The notes under the pieces: model-generated
The model's database searches: none
What the model was told of the DNA's origin: nothing
Seen by the model: only the letters and a program-made list of their open reading frames with translations
Shown here: piece by piece, positions 44,837 through 53,938 of the stretch
Numbering within the stretch: the stretch's first letter is position 1
Layout of the letters: the number at the start of each line of letters is the position of its first letter
Assembly (NCBI GenBank): GCA_027487905.1
Contig: JAIYCR010000002.1
Coordinates: 1-64,000 of the forward strand
Length of the DNA: 64,000 nucleotides
Direction: 5' to 3'
Source: Rubrivivax sp.
Lineage (GTDB): Bacteria > Pseudomonadota > Gammaproteobacteria > Burkholderiales > Burkholderiaceae_C
Program-made: the position numbers and the translations under genes

Positions 44837-46063
44837 TCAGGCGGGCGCCAGGGCCCGCCGGGCGAGGCCGGCGAACATCGCGGCGCCCAGGGGCAGCACC
44901 GCATCGTTGAAGTCGTAGCGGGGACTGTGCAGGAAAGGGCTGGAGCCAGCCGGCGCCGCAGGGTCGGCCTGGCCGAGCCGGAAGTAGGCGCCGGGCTTGA
45001 CCTGCAGCATGAAGGCGAAGTCCTCGGCGCCCATGCTGGGGCTGAGGTCGCTCACCACGCGGGCCTCGCCCACCAGCGAGCGGGCCACCTCGGCCACCCG
45101 GCGCGCATGGACCGGGTCGTTGACGGTGGCGGGATAGCCGCGGTGGTAGTCGAGGGTGGCCGTCGCGCCGAAACCCGCCGCCACCGACTCGACCAGCCGC
45201 GCCAGGCGTTCCTCGATCATCTGCTGCACATCGGCGCGGAAGGTGCGCACCGTGCCGGTCAGGCGGGCCTGGCGGGGGATGACGCTGTAGGCGGCCATAT
45301 CGCCCGCCTGCATCGCGCACAGGCTCACCACCGCGCTGTCCAGCGGGCTCAGGTTGCGCGACACCAGGCTCTGCGCCGCCATGATGATGTGCGCTGCCAC
45401 CAGCACCGGGTCGATGGCGAGATGCGGATGCGCCCCATGCCCGCCCCGGCCGTTGATGGTGATCTCGATGCGGTCGGCCGCGGCCATCATCGGGCCCTCG
45501 TTCAGGCCGATGTGGCCGGCGGGCAGGCTCGGCCAGTTGTGCAGGGCATAGACGCTGTCCACCGGAAAGCGCTCGAAGAGGCCGTCGTCGATCATGGCCT
45601 TCGCGCCGGCGAAGCCCTCCTCGCCCGGCTGGAAGATCAGCACCACGTCGCCCGCGAAGTCGCGGTGCGAAGCGAGCTCCCGCGCCGCGCCGACGAGCAT
45701 GGCGGTGTGGCCGTCGTGCCCGCAGGCGTGCATCAGGCCGCTGCGGGTGGAGCGCCACGCGCAGTCGTTCTCCTCGCGCAGCGGCAGCGCGTCCAGGTCC
45801 GCCCTCAGGCCCACCGAAGGCACCGGCCCCGGGCTCGGCCGCGCACCGCGGATGACGCCCACCACACCGGTGCGGCCGATGCCGGTGTGCACCTCGTCCA
45901 CGCCGCACAGGCGCAGCGCCTGGGCCACGCGAGCGCCGGTGCGCACCTCCTCGAAGCCGATCTCCGGGTGGGCGTGGAGATCACGCCGGAAGGCGGTGAG
46001 CTCGGCGGCATGGCCGCTCAGGCGACGGTAGACGTCGCCTGGGATGTCCAGGGTGGCAGGCAT
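44837..46063 (-). CDS. M20 family amidohydrolase (hippurate hydrolase/N-acyl amino acid type)
   Basis: A 408-residue M20 metallopeptidase. Metal-binding segments are MHACGHDGHTAML, the catalytic QPGEEGFAGA, HNWPSLPAG and SMGAEDFAFML; a dimerisation domain lies between (ITINGRGGHGAHPH). These cytoplasmic enzymes cleave N-acylated amino acids or hippurate. It is placed between permease and binding protein genes of one ABC operon, so it probably hydrolyses the imported compound. No ribosome site is evident before ATG 46063; coupling to the permease stop 15 bases upstream is likely. Confidence 0.9.
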   Translation of the reverse strand: MPATLDIPGDVYRRLSGHAAELTAFRRDLHAHPEIGFEEVRTGARVAQALRLCGVDEVHTGIGRTGVVGVIRGARPSPGPVPSVGLRADLDALPLREENDCAWRSTRSGLMHACGHDGHTAMLVGAARELASHRDFAGDVVLIFQPGEEGFAGAKAMIDDGLFERFPVDSVYALHNWPSLPAGHIGLNEGPMMAAADRIEITINGRGGHGAHPHLAIDPVLVAAHIIMAAQSLVSRNLSPLDSAVVSLCAMQAGDMAAYSVIPRQARLTGTVRTFRADVQQMIEERLARLVESVAAGFGATATLDYHRGYPATVNDPVHARRVAEVARSLVGEARVVSDLSPSMGAEDFAFMLQVKPGAYFRLGQADPAAPAGSSPFLHSPRYDFNDAVLPLGAAMFAGLARRALAPA

Positions 46064-46077
46064 CGCAGGAGGCTCGG

Positions 46078-47061
46078 TCAGTGCCCACCGGCCGTGCGCT
46101 CGATGCGCAGGCGCGGGTCCACCGCGAAATACAGCAGGTCCACCAGCAGGTTGATCACGACGAAGATCAGCGCGATCAGGCACAGGTAGGCCGCCATCAC
46201 CGGGATGTCGGCGAACTGCACCGCCTGGATGAAGAGCAGCCCCATGCCCGGCCACTGGAACACCGTTTCGGTGACGATGGCAAAGGCGATCAGGCCGCCG
46301 AGCTGCAGGCCGGTGATGGTGATCACCGGCACCATGGTGTTCTTGAGCGCATGGCCGAAATACACCGCCCGGTTGGACAGGCCGCGCGCCCGGGCGAACT
46401 TGATGTAGTCGGTGCGCAGCACCTCCAGCATCTCGGCGCGCACCAGCCGCATGATCAGCGTGAGCTGGAAGAAGGCGAGCGTCACCGAGGGCAGGATCAG
46501 GTGCTTCCAGCCGGTCTGGGTGAGAAAGCCGGTGGTCCATGCGCCGATGGCGGTGGTCTCGCCCCGCCCGAAGCTCGGCAGCACCTTGAAGGTGACGGCA
46601 AACACCAGGATGAGCAGGATGCCGATCAGGAAGGTGGGCAGCGACACCCCGAGCAGCGAGACGGTCATCATCACCTGCGACAGGAAGGTGCCGCGCCGAA
46701 GCGCCGCGTAGACGCCCATCGGGATGCCCACCACCAGCGCCAGCACCGCCGCGGTGAGCGCAAGCTCCAGCGTGGCGGGCAGCCGCTCGGCGATGAGCGT
46801 GGACACCTTGCGGCCCTGGCGCAGGCTCAGGCCGAACTCGCCCTGCACCGCGTTGCCGACGAACTTGGCGAACTGCACCGGGAAGGGGTCGTCCAGGCCG
46901 AGGTCGCGGCGCAGGCTTTCGCGCTGCTCCGGCGTGGCGTCCTGGCCCAGCAGGTTGGTGACCGGATCGCCCACATACTGGAACAGCATGAAGGCGATGA
47001 AGGCCACCGTCAGCATCACGACGACCGCCTGCAGCAGGCGGCGGATGACGAAGGCGAGCAT
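46078..47061 (-). CDS. peptide-type ABC transporter permease (DppB-like)
   Basis: A 327-residue permease with the N-terminal helix MLAFVIRRLLQAVVVMLTVAF in outline, the LGLDDPFPVQF loop, and the EAA loop (KFARARGLSNRAVYFGHALKN). It forms the channel with the DppC-like protein. ATG 47061 lies four bases after the stop of the second binding protein. Confidence 0.93.
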   Translation of the reverse strand: MLAFVIRRLLQAVVVMLTVAFIAFMLFQYVGDPVTNLLGQDATPEQRESLRRDLGLDDPFPVQFAKFVGNAVQGEFGLSLRQGRKVSTLIAERLPATLELALTAAVLALVVGIPMGVYAALRRGTFLSQVMMTVSLLGVSLPTFLIGILLILVFAVTFKVLPSFGRGETTAIGAWTTGFLTQTGWKHLILPSVTLAFFQLTLIMRLVRAEMLEVLRTDYIKFARARGLSNRAVYFGHALKNTMVPVITITGLQLGGLIAFAIVTETVFQWPGMGLLFIQAVQFADIPVMAAYLCLIALIFVVINLLVDLLYFAVDPRLRIERTAGGH

Positions 47062-47065
47062 CCGG

Positions 47066-48649
47066 TCAGTTCACCCGGACGAAGCGCATGTCGATGCGGT
47101 TGTCCGCACGGTGGAACATCTCGACGTTCTTCTTCATCGCCCAGGGGATGACCTGGTTGTGCAGCGGAATGTGCGAGACGTCCTCGTGGCTCAGCAGCAG
47201 GGCCTGCTCGATCAGGCCGTTGCGGGTGGCCGCGTCGCCTTCCTTCTTGACGCGCTCGACCAGCGCGTCCATCTGCGGGTTGCTGTAGCGACCGACGTTG
47301 TAGTTGCCGTCGCCCTGGGCACCGACGCTTCGCACCAGCGACTGCAGCGAGTACAGCGCGTCGAAGGTGGGCACGCCCCAGCCGAGCATGTAGATGCTGG
47401 CCTCGTAGCGCTGGATCATCGGGAAGTAGGTGACCAGCGGCAGCGTGCGCAGCTTGGCCCTCACGCCCACCCGCGCCCACATCGCGGTGATGGCCTGGCA
47501 GATTTCCTCGTCGTTGATGTAGCGGTTGTTCGGGCAGGCGAAGTCCACCTCGAAGCCCTGGGCATAGCCGGCGTCGGCCAGCAGCTTCTTGGCCGCCTCG
47601 ACGTCATAGGGGTAGCGGGCATCGGCCTTCTTGGTCCAGCCGTTGACCTGCGGCGACACCAGCGTGCCGGTCACCTGCGCCAGGCCGCGCATCGTCGTGC
47701 GCTGGATGGCGTTGATGTCGATGGCCTGGTAGAGCGCCTTGCGCACCCGCACATCCTTCAGCGGGTTCTTGCCCTTCACGTTCGAGCCGGGGAGTTCGTC
47801 GCGGAACTGGTCCATGCCGAGGAAGATGGTGCGGTTCTCGGAACCGTCCAGGACCTTCAGGTTCGCGGCCTGGCGCAGGCGCGGCATGTCCGCGGGCGAC
47901 GGGTCGAGCACCATGTCCACTTCGCCGGACAGCAGCGCGGCCACGCGGGTGGCCTCGGCGCGGATGGGCGTGTAGACGATCTCGGTGACGTTGCCGTCCA
48001 CCTTGCCCCAGTAGGCCGGGTTGCGCACCAGCACCATGCGCACGTCCTGGTCCCAGCTCTTGAGCATGAAGGGGCCGGTGCCGTTGGCATTGCGGTGGGC
48101 GAAGTTCTCGTCCTTGGTCTTGATGTCCTTCGGGCTGGTGGACTTGTTCTTCTCGGCCCACTCGCGGTCCATCATGCGCAGCTCGGTGAGCTGGCGCAGC
48201 AGCACCGGGTTCGGGCCCTTGGTGAAGATGTCGAAGGTGAGCTCATCGACCTTGACGACGCGGTCGATGCCCTGGGTGTAGACGCCGAAGTTGCTCGTCT
48301 TGTCCATCGCGCGGTTCAGCGAGAACACGGCGTCGTCGGCGTTGAAGGTGGCGCCGTCGTGGAACTTCACGTTCGGACGCAGCGTCACCCGCAGCTGGGT
48401 GGGCGACACCTGCTTGTAGCCGGTGGCCAGCACCGGCTCGAGCTCGAACTTTCGGTTGTAGTAGAAGAGGCTTTCGTAGACGGACGCGTGGATGCCGTTG
48501 GCCAGCGCGTTGTTCTGCGAGTGGATGTCCCAGGTGGGGATGTCGCTGGCGCTGGCCCACTTGAGCGTGGCCGCCGAGGCGCCGGCAGCGAGACCGAGAC
48601 CAAGTAGGGTGGCCGCGCACAGGCCACGCAGGGAAGCAGTTACAGGCAT
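47066..48649 (-). CDS. extracellular solute-binding protein family 5 (second copy)
   Basis: A 527-residue periplasmic binding protein with a signal peptide (cleavage near ASA-ATL), followed by LKWASASDIPTWDIHSQ, VKFHDGATFNADDAVFSL, NGTGPFML and VRKALYQAIDINAI. First gene of the seven-gene operon binding protein-permease-M20-binding protein-permease-ATPase-ATPase. ATG 48649 has AGGA eight bases upstream. Compared with the copy at 43215 it shares many blocks but differs in the ligand-facing lobes, suggesting different substrates. Confidence 0.93.
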   Translation of the reverse strand: MPVTASLRGLCAATLLGLGLAAGASAATLKWASASDIPTWDIHSQNNALANGIHASVYESLFYYNRKFELEPVLATGYKQVSPTQLRVTLRPNVKFHDGATFNADDAVFSLNRAMDKTSNFGVYTQGIDRVVKVDELTFDIFTKGPNPVLLRQLTELRMMDREWAEKNKSTSPKDIKTKDENFAHRNANGTGPFMLKSWDQDVRMVLVRNPAYWGKVDGNVTEIVYTPIRAEATRVAALLSGEVDMVLDPSPADMPRLRQAANLKVLDGSENRTIFLGMDQFRDELPGSNVKGKNPLKDVRVRKALYQAIDINAIQRTTMRGLAQVTGTLVSPQVNGWTKKADARYPYDVEAAKKLLADAGYAQGFEVDFACPNNRYINDEEICQAITAMWARVGVRAKLRTLPLVTYFPMIQRYEASIYMLGWGVPTFDALYSLQSLVRSVGAQGDGNYNVGRYSNPQMDALVERVKKEGDAATRNGLIEQALLLSHEDVSHIPLHNQVIPWAMKKNVEMFHRADNRIDMRFVRVN

Positions 48650-48730
48650 GGTGTGTGTCCTCGAGGGGATGCGCAAACCCAGTAGTTCAGCAAAACCCAT
48701 GCCGTCTGCCAACGGGGAATGTCCGGAGGA

Positions 48731-48746
48731 ACCGGGCACGCCCGGT
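48731..48746. promoter_or_regulatory. 16-base palindrome upstream of the transporter operon
   Basis: ACCGGGC-AC-GCCCGGT is a perfect inverted repeat in the 128-base gap between the DUF3047 stop and the first binding-protein gene. It is either a transcription-factor site for the transporter operon or a weak terminator of the upstream gene; the very short loop favours a protein-binding site. Confidence 0.3.
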
Positions 48747-48777
48747 CATCGCAGGGGCAATGGGGGTTGGAAGTCGC

Positions 48778-49575
48778 TCATTCGGCGCTGCTGGCGGCCG
48801 AACGCAGCGGGCCGAGCAGGCGGACCGGCGCATACCAGGCGCGCACCCGGCTGGCGGTGTTGTCCGCGTCGGACATCACGCCCACGCCGATCAGCGGGCC
48901 GGGGGCCTCGCCATAGGCGCGCCGGAAATCCTCGGCGATGTCTCGCTCGTGCAGGTGCCAGCGGCCGAGCGCCGATTGCGGACCGTCGAGCACGATCTTG
49001 CGGATGCGGCTGGTGCTGTTGCTCGGCACGATGTCGCCCACGGTGGCGGTGACATCCCACACGTACATCAACATCGCGAAGGGCGGCGCCTCGCCGGTCA
49101 CCGCCTGGGCCAGCTCGAACAGCATGCGGTCGCGCAGCGGCAGCCGGGCATGGTCGCCATCGAAGGCGAGGATCACCCGCACGGCGGAATCCTCCGCCTC
49201 GCGCACGCCCAGGCTGGCCGCGCTGGGCAGCTGGTCCACCTTCCAGCCGAAGCTCACCCGGGCGGGCTGCTCGGCCCCAGGGTCCAGGCGCTTGAAGAAC
49301 ATGCTGGCCGATCGGTCCGCCTCGGTGCGCAGCACCCGGGCCTCGCCCGGCAGGTCGCGCACGGACTCGAGCCGGTAGCGGGTGGCCGCCTTGCCGGGAA
49401 AGGTGCGCTGGGACCAGCCGTCGAAGGGGTTGGCGCCCGAGGCGTGGGCAGCGGTGGCGGCCGCGGCGGACGCAGGCTCGCCGCGACCACCGGGCGGCAC
49501 CGGCGTGCCGCAGGCCACCAGGCCCAGCAGGGCCGCGGCACTCAGGATTCGAAGAACAAGGGCGCAGGGGCTCAT
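48778..49575 (-). CDS. DUF3047 family lipoprotein
   Basis: A 265-residue exported lipoprotein: signal peptide with lipobox LVAC (Cys22), a short linker, then the DUF3047 domain (about 50-255) with SFGWKVDQLP, AVRVILAFDGDH, MLMYVWDV and RHLHERDI-like blocks (WHLHERDIAEDFRRAYGE). The function of the family is unknown. It stands alone between the porin and the transporter operon, with no overlapping neighbour. Confidence 0.85.
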   Translation of the reverse strand: MSPCALVLRILSAAALLGLVACGTPVPPGGRGEPASAAAATAAHASGANPFDGWSQRTFPGKAATRYRLESVRDLPGEARVLRTEADRSASMFFKRLDPGAEQPARVSFGWKVDQLPSAASLGVREAEDSAVRVILAFDGDHARLPLRDRMLFELAQAVTGEAPPFAMLMYVWDVTATVGDIVPSNSTSRIRKIVLDGPQSALGRWHLHERDIAEDFRRAYGEAPGPLIGVGVMSDADNTASRVRAWYAPVRLLGPLRSAASSAE

Positions 49576-49654
49576 GCTCGGCGACGAAAAATGGGGCCCG
49601 CACCGGCCGGGTGGTGCGGACGGTGAAAGGCGCGGACGTTGGATGGAGCAGACG

Positions 49655-49687
49655 AAAAAAAGGGCCGCCCGAAGGCGACCCTTTTTG
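49655..49687 (-). terminator. intrinsic terminator of the porin gene
   Basis: On the minus strand AAAAAGGG-T-CGCC and GGCG-G-CCCTTTTT pair around TTCG with one T-G pair, followed by a run of T. It lies 34 bases past the porin stop and is the clearest rho-independent terminator in the window. The A/T symmetry lets it act on both strands. Confidence 0.85.
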
Positions 49688-49720
49688 CATCAGATGTCAA
49701 CCTGCCGAAGCAGGCGGAAA

Positions 49721-50764
49721 TCAGAAGGAGTGACGCACGCCGACTTCCAGGCCGGTGTGGTTGTTGCCACGGATGGCGGCCAGCGTGCCGGTGCCGAAGT
49801 TGGCGCCGGTGGTGGCGGTGCCGTCGTTGGCGATGCGCGACACGTTGGTGTACAGGGCGGTGCGACGCGACAGGTCGTACTGAACGCCAGCAGCGATCTG
49901 GGTCGCGTCGGCGGCGGTGGAGCTGTTCTCGAAGGAGCTGTAGGCAGCCTTGAAGGTCAGCGCGCCCATGCCGAAGGTGCCGCCCAGCAGGTAGTTCGTG
50001 TAGTCGGTCGAGGCCAGCGAGAAGCGGCCGTACTGGGCCATCGCGGTCAGGTTGCCGAGCTTGAACGAACCGGCGACGTTGAAGTTCTGGACGGTGTCGT
50101 CACCAGCGACCGGCAGCACGGTGGTCTGGCCGTAGGAAGCCGCGACGTTCAGCGGGCCGGCCATGTAGCCGATACGAGCGCCGAAGTACTTGTTGCCGTT
50201 GACCGGCGCAGCTTCGTTCGCCGCCACCATGGCCTGACCGTAGATGCCACCCAGGTTGCCCGGCAGGAAGTAGCCGATGCTGTTGTTGGCACGGACCAGG
50301 GTCGTCAGGTTGCTGATGACGTTGGCGGTCTGACCACCCGCGCCGTTGGAGGCGTGGATGTTGCTGTAGGCGCCGACGCCGTTCGTGCCGAACGGATCGA
50401 ACTGGGTCAGGTTCCAGAAGGTGGGGGTGTAGTCGCGGCCGGCACGGATTTCACCGAAGCCGCTGGTCAGGCTGACGGTGGACCGACGCTGCCAGGTCTG
50501 GCCGCCGGGGGTGCCGGTGTCGGGGTTCATCGCGCCTTCGAACCAGAAGGAAGCGCGCATGCCACCGCCGAGGTCCTCAACGCCACGCACGCCCAGGCGG
50601 CTGGAAACGATGCCGTCTTGCGACAGGGAGTACAGCTTGGCCGAGCCGTTGTCGGAGTAGCGGGCGTTCAGGTCGGCGACGCCGAACAGGGTGACCGACG
50701 ACTGGGCGAAGGCGCCAGCGCCGACGGTGCTCAGGACGGCGAGGGCAACGAGTGATTTTTTCAT
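49721..50764 (-). CDS. trimeric outer-membrane porin
   Basis: A 347-residue betaproteobacterial general porin: signal peptide [20 protein letters not shown], then [13 protein letters not shown], the first strand of the barrel, [21 protein letters not shown], the eyelet-loop region [10 protein letters not shown], and the terminal Phe of VGVRHSF needed for BAM recognition. Codon use is less GC-biased than neighbours, as in highly expressed genes. ATG 50764 has GGAG nine bases upstream. Lone gene with its own terminator. Confidence 0.95.
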   Translation of the reverse strand: MKKSLVALAVLSTVGAGAFAQSSVTLFGVADLNARYSDNGSAKLYSLSQDGIVSSRLGVRGVEDLGGGMRASFWFEGAMNPDTGTPGGQTWQRRSTVSLTSGFGEIRAGRDYTPTFWNLTQFDPFGTNGVGAYSNIHASNGAGGQTANVISNLTTLVRANNSIGYFLPGNLGGIYGQAMVAANEAAPVNGNKYFGARIGYMAGPLNVAASYGQTTVLPVAGDDTVQNFNVAGSFKLGNLTAMAQYGRFSLASTDYTNYLLGGTFGMGALTFKAAYSSFENSSTAADATQIAAGVQYDLSRRTALYTNVSRIANDGTATTGANFGTGTLAAIRGNNHTGLEVGVRHSF

Positions 50765-50984
50765 TCCGGATATCTCCAAGGTTGAACAAGAACCCGCCGC
50801 GTCACCCCTATGGTGTTGCACGCCGGCTCAACTCCTCATCGGAAGTTGCCGTTATTGCACCAGAGGGCACCCCGCGCCGCAAAGAAATGCGCGGCGACAA
50901 GGGCTTGCCTGTTGCCGCAGTGCAACGATCGCGGGTGAACCCTCAGAAGGCACGGACGAGCCGCCCGCCGCCTATGCTCCTGTC
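50765..50984. promoter_or_regulatory. divergent porin/coq7 gap
   Basis: A 220-base gap between two divergent starts. No strong sigma-70 pair was found for the porin; TATGCT at 50973-50978 is a possible -10 for coq7 but is very near its ATG. Nothing else is recognised. Confidence 0.25.
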
Positions 50985-51629
50985 ATGAATGCCACCGTCG
51001 ATCGCTGGATCTCGAGCCTGGACACCGCGCTGCGCACCGTGTCGGGCGCCCACCACCCCAGCCGCGGCTACCCAGCCGCCGCAGCCGGCAGCGCCGCCCC
51101 GGACGACGCCGAACTGAGCCCGGAAGACAAGCGCCTGAGCGGCGCGCTGATGCGGGTCAACCACGTGGGCGAGGTGTGCGCGCAGGCCCTCTACGCCGCG
51201 CAGGCGCTGGCCACCCGCGACCCGGCCCTGGCCCGGCACTTCGACGCTGCCGCCCGCGACGAGACCGACCACCTCGCCTGGACCCAGCGCCGCCTGCAGG
51301 AACTGGGCGACCGGCCCAGCCTGCTCAACCCGCTGTGGTACGGCGGGGCCTTCGCCATCGGCCTGGTCGCCGGCCGCCTGGGCGACGCCACCAGCCTGGG
51401 CTTCGTCGTCGAGACCGAGCGCCAGGTGGAGCGCCACCTGGACAGCCACCTCGACCGCCTGCCCGCGGCCGACCGGGTGTCGCGCGCCATCGTCGAGCAG
51501 ATGAAGGACGACGAGATCCGCCACGCGGTGGACGCCGAACGGGCGGGGGCGCGGCGCATTCCGGCGCCGGTGCGCCTGGCGATGCGCCTGGCCGCCAAGG
51601 TGATGACCACCACCGCCCACCGGATCTGA
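50985..51629 (+). CDS. coq7: 2-polyprenyl-3-methyl-6-methoxy-1,4-benzoquinol hydroxylase
   Basis: Last hydroxylation of ubiquinone synthesis, carried out by a membrane-bound di-iron enzyme. The 214-residue protein shows the ligand pattern [12 protein letters not shown] (Glu), RDETDHLAW (Glu/Asp-His), [12 protein letters not shown] (Glu) and KDDEIRHA (Glu-His). A hydrophobic segment near 125-140 would sit in the membrane face. COQ7 is used instead of UbiF in many betaproteobacteria. Convergent with the OsmC gene. Confidence 0.95.
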   Translation: MNATVDRWISSLDTALRTVSGAHHPSRGYPAAAAGSAAPDDAELSPEDKRLSGALMRVNHVGEVCAQALYAAQALATRDPALARHFDAAARDETDHLAWTQRRLQELGDRPSLLNPLWYGGAFAIGLVAGRLGDATSLGFVVETERQVERHLDSHLDRLPAADRVSRAIVEQMKDDEIRHAVDAERAGARRIPAPVRLAMRLAAKVMTTTAHRI

Positions 51630-51668
51630 AGCGGGCGCGCAGGCGAAGCCCGCGCTGGCGGCGGGCCC

Positions 51669-51703
51669 TTCATCCCCTTCATCCCCTTCATCCCCTTCAT
51701 TCC
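51669..51703. repeat. 9-bp tandem repeat between coq7 and osmC-like gene
   Basis: Three exact copies of TTCATCCCC (51669, 51678, 51687) plus a fourth truncated copy lie in the short convergent gap. On the other strand it would read MKG repeats but no gene needs it. A simple slippage-type repeat. Confidence 0.8.
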
Positions 51704-51704
51704 A

Positions 51705-52124
51705 TCAGTCAGCGCGCACTTCGAAGCTCGTCGTCACCTCGGCCGTCTTGGCCAGCATCACGGTGGCCGAGCAGTACTTGTCGTGCGACATCGCCACCGC
51801 CCGCTGCACCGCGGCCTCAGGCACCGCGCCCTGCACGGTGAAGTGCAGGTGGATGCGGGTGAAGACCTTGGGGTCGGTGGCCGCCCGTTCGGAGGTGACC
51901 TTGACCTGGCAGCCCGCCACCGGGTGGCGCCCGCGCTGCAGGATGAGCACCACGTCATAGGCCGAGCAGGCACCCGCGCCGGCGAGCAGCGTCTCCATCG
52001 GGCGGGGCGCCAGGTTGCGGCCGCCGCCGTCGGGTGCGCCGTCCATGGTGATGAGGTGTCCCGAACCGGTCTCGGCCACGAAGGCCATCCCGCTGGCCGG
52101 CAACCACTGAATCGTGCAGTCCAT
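51705..52124 (-). CDS. OsmC family peroxiredoxin-like protein
   Basis: A 139-residue OsmC/Ohr-fold protein with the two redox cysteines in GACSAYDVV and HDKYCSATVML, which reduce organic or lipid peroxides. RNLAPRPMETLL precedes the first cysteine as usual for the YhfA-like OsmC subgroup. It starts at ATG 52124, divergent from the small-RNA/ilvA promoter region. Confidence 0.92.
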   Translation of the reverse strand: MDCTIQWLPASGMAFVAETGSGHLITMDGAPDGGGRNLAPRPMETLLAGAGACSAYDVVLILQRGRHPVAGCQVKVTSERAATDPKVFTRIHLHFTVQGAVPEAAVQRAVAMSHDKYCSATVMLAKTAEVTTSFEVRAD

Positions 52125-52177
52125 CGCTGTTCGTCCTGTTTCGATGCGCGCCGCAGCGCCTGTTCTTCCCGCCCATA

Positions 52178-52206
52178 TTGCACCGCAGCATCCGCAGCAC
52201 TACACT
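52178..52206 (+). promoter_or_regulatory. promoter of the ilvA leader or small RNA
   Basis: TTGCAC (52178-52183) and TACACT (52201-52206) are 17 bases apart, placing a transcript start near 52213, just before a structured region ending in a strong terminator. Predicted only. Confidence 0.45.
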
Positions 52207-52212
52207 CGCCTC

Positions 52213-52310
52213 ATGGGTTACCCGCATTGTCGGGCCGCCCACCGGTTGTCTCCTCCACCTCCTCAAACGGTGGATTGGGCCCGGGGTCGCAAGGCCCCGG
52301 GCCTTTTTTC
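52213..52310 (+). ncRNA. candidate small RNA or attenuator leader upstream of ilvA
   Basis: About 100 bases that fold as three hairpins: CCCG-N6-CGGG (52221-52234); CCACCG (52239-52244) with CGGTGG (52268-52273), whose 23-base loop is rich in CUCCUCC and would pair with Shine-Dalgarno sequences; and a terminator (52278-52309). A 17-base-spaced promoter lies just upstream. The terminator precedes the ilvA ATG by about 33 bases, so it may be an independent small RNA or an attenuator. A short frame from 52213 has no run of Ile, Val, Leu or Thr codons, so classical attenuation is not supported. Confidence 0.5.
52278..52309 (+). terminator. strong intrinsic terminator before ilvA
   Basis: GGCCCGGGG (52278-52286) pairs perfectly with CCCCGGGCC (52295-52303) around an eight-base loop and is followed by six T (52304-52309). 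It ends the candidate small RNA. Read-through would be needed for ilvA to be transcribed from the promoter at 52178. Confidence 0.85.
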
Positions 52311-52342
52311 CGTCCCGTGCACACTGCGGCCCCGCTGACCGC

Positions 52343-53938
52343 ATGACACCGCCCATGGCTGCCACCCCCATGCCTGCCGCCGCACCCCGGCCCGCCCGCG
52401 CCCGCCGCGGCGCCCCCACCGCGGCCACGGCGCTGGACTACCTGCAGAAGATCCTCAACGCCCGCGTCTACGACGTGGCCATCGAGTCGCCGCTGGAGCT
52501 GGCCGCCAACCTGTCGCGGCGCACCCGCAACCAGGTCTGGCTCAAGCGGGAGGACCAGCAGCCGGTGTTCAGCTTCAAGCTGCGCGGCGCCTACAACAAG
52601 ATGTCCCGCCTGCCGCCCGAGGTGCTGGCCCGCGGCGTGATCTGCGCGTCGGCGGGCAACCATGCGCAGGGCGTGGCGCTGTCGGCGCGACGCCTGAACT
52701 GCCGCAGCCTCATCGTGATGCCGGTGACCACGCCGCAGGTGAAGGTCGATGCGGTCAAGGCGCTGGGCGGCGAGGTGCTGCTGCACGGCGACAGCTACAC
52801 CGATGCCTACGAGCACGCCCGTCAGGTCGCCGACGAGCAGGGCCTGAGCTTCGTGCACCCCTTCGACGACCCGGACGTGATCGCCGGCCAGGGCACGGTG
52901 GCCATGGAGATCCTGCGCCAGCACCCCGGCCCCATCGACGCCATCTTCGTGGCCATCGGCGGCGGCGGGCTGATCTCCGGTGTCGCCGCCTATGTGAAGG
53001 CGGTGCGCCCGGAGATCCGGGTGATCGGCGTGCAGACGGTGGACTCGGACGCGATGATCCGCTCGGTCAAGGCCGGCCGGCGGGTCAAGCTGGCCGACGT
53101 GGGGCTCTTTTCCGACGGCACGGCGGTCAAGCTCGTCGGCGAGGAGACCTTCCGGCTGGCCCGCGACTGGGTGGACGACTATGTGCAGGTGGACACCGAC
53201 GCGGTGTGCGCGGCCATCAAGGACGTGTTCGAGGACACCCGCAGCATCCTCGAGCCGGCCGGTGCGCTGGGGGTGGCCGCCATCAAGCAGTACGTGGCGC
53301 GGCACAAGCTCAAGGGCCGCACCTTCGTCACCGTGACCTGCGGGGCGAACATGAACTTCGACCGGCTGCGCTTCGTGGCCGAGCGGGCCGAGGTGGGCGA
53401 GGCGCGCGAGGCGCTGTTCGCGGTGACGGTGCCCGAGGAGCGCGGCAGCTTCAAGCGCTTCTGCGAGTTGATCGGCCGCCGCTCGGTGACCGAGTTCAAC
53501 TACCGGATGTCCAGCGCCACCGAAGCGCAGCTCTTCGTGGGCCTGAGCACGCAGTCGCGCGAGGAGATCGAGCGGCTGCAGCGGCACTTCGAGCGCCAGG
53601 GCTTCCCCACGCTGAACCTCACCGACGACGAGCTGGCCAAGGAGCACCTGCGGCACATGGTGGGCGGGCGCACCGAGGCCGCCTCGGACGAACGGCTCTA
53701 CCGCTTCACCGTGCCTGAGCGGCCGGGCGCGCTGATGCGCTTTCTCACGGCGCTGCACCCCGACTGGAACATCTCCTGCTTCCACTACCGCAACCAGGGC
53801 GCCGACTACGGCCGCATCCTGGTGGGGCTGCAGGTGCCGGCCCGAGACCGATCGGCGCTGAACGCCTTCCTGGACGGGCTGGGGCACCCCTACGTGGACG
53901 AATCGCGGCACCCGGCCTACCGGCTCTTCCTGCGCTGA
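52343..53938 (+). CDS. ilvA: biosynthetic threonine ammonia-lyase
   Basis: Deaminates threonine to 2-oxobutanoate, the first step of isoleucine synthesis. The 531-residue protein has the PLP lysine in FSFKLRGAYNK (Lys79), SAGNHAQGVA, the glycine loop IGGGGLISG and, from about 345, two ACT-like regulatory domains (FAVTVPEERGSF and YRFTVPERPGAL) for isoleucine feedback. ATG 52343 and in-frame ATG 52355 and 52373 are possible; none has a strong ribosome site. The first 28 residues are a Pro/Ala-rich extension. Upstream lies a structured RNA with a terminator. Confidence 0.95.
   Translation: MTPPMAATPMPAAAPRPARARRGAPTAATALDYLQKILNARVYDVAIESPLELAANLSRRTRNQVWLKREDQQPVFSFKLRGAYNKMSRLPPEVLARGVICASAGNHAQGVALSARRLNCRSLIVMPVTTPQVKVDAVKALGGEVLLHGDSYTDAYEHARQVADEQGLSFVHPFDDPDVIAGQGTVAMEILRQHPGPIDAIFVAIGGGGLISGVAAYVKAVRPEIRVIGVQTVDSDAMIRSVKAGRRVKLADVGLFSDGTAVKLVGEETFRLARDWVDDYVQVDTDAVCAAIKDVFEDTRSILEPAGALGVAAIKQYVARHKLKGRTFVTVTCGANMNFDRLRFVAERAEVGEAREALFAVTVPEERGSFKRFCELIGRRSVTEFNYRMSSATEAQLFVGLSTQSREEIERLQRHFERQGFPTLNLTDDELAKEHLRHMVGGRTEAASDERLYRFTVPERPGALMRFLTALHPDWNISCFHYRNQGADYGRILVGLQVPARDRSALNAFLDGLGHPYVDESRHPAYRLFLR

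Noticed and set aside
51669-51703. MKG-repeat peptide on the minus strand near coq7
   Set aside because: It is just the 9-base tandem repeat read in frame; the longer frame is the shadow of coq7.
52213-52340. leader peptide for ilvA attenuation
   Set aside because: A short frame starts at 52213 but contains no cluster of Ile, Val, Leu or Thr codons, and the start would be at the very 5' end of the predicted transcript.
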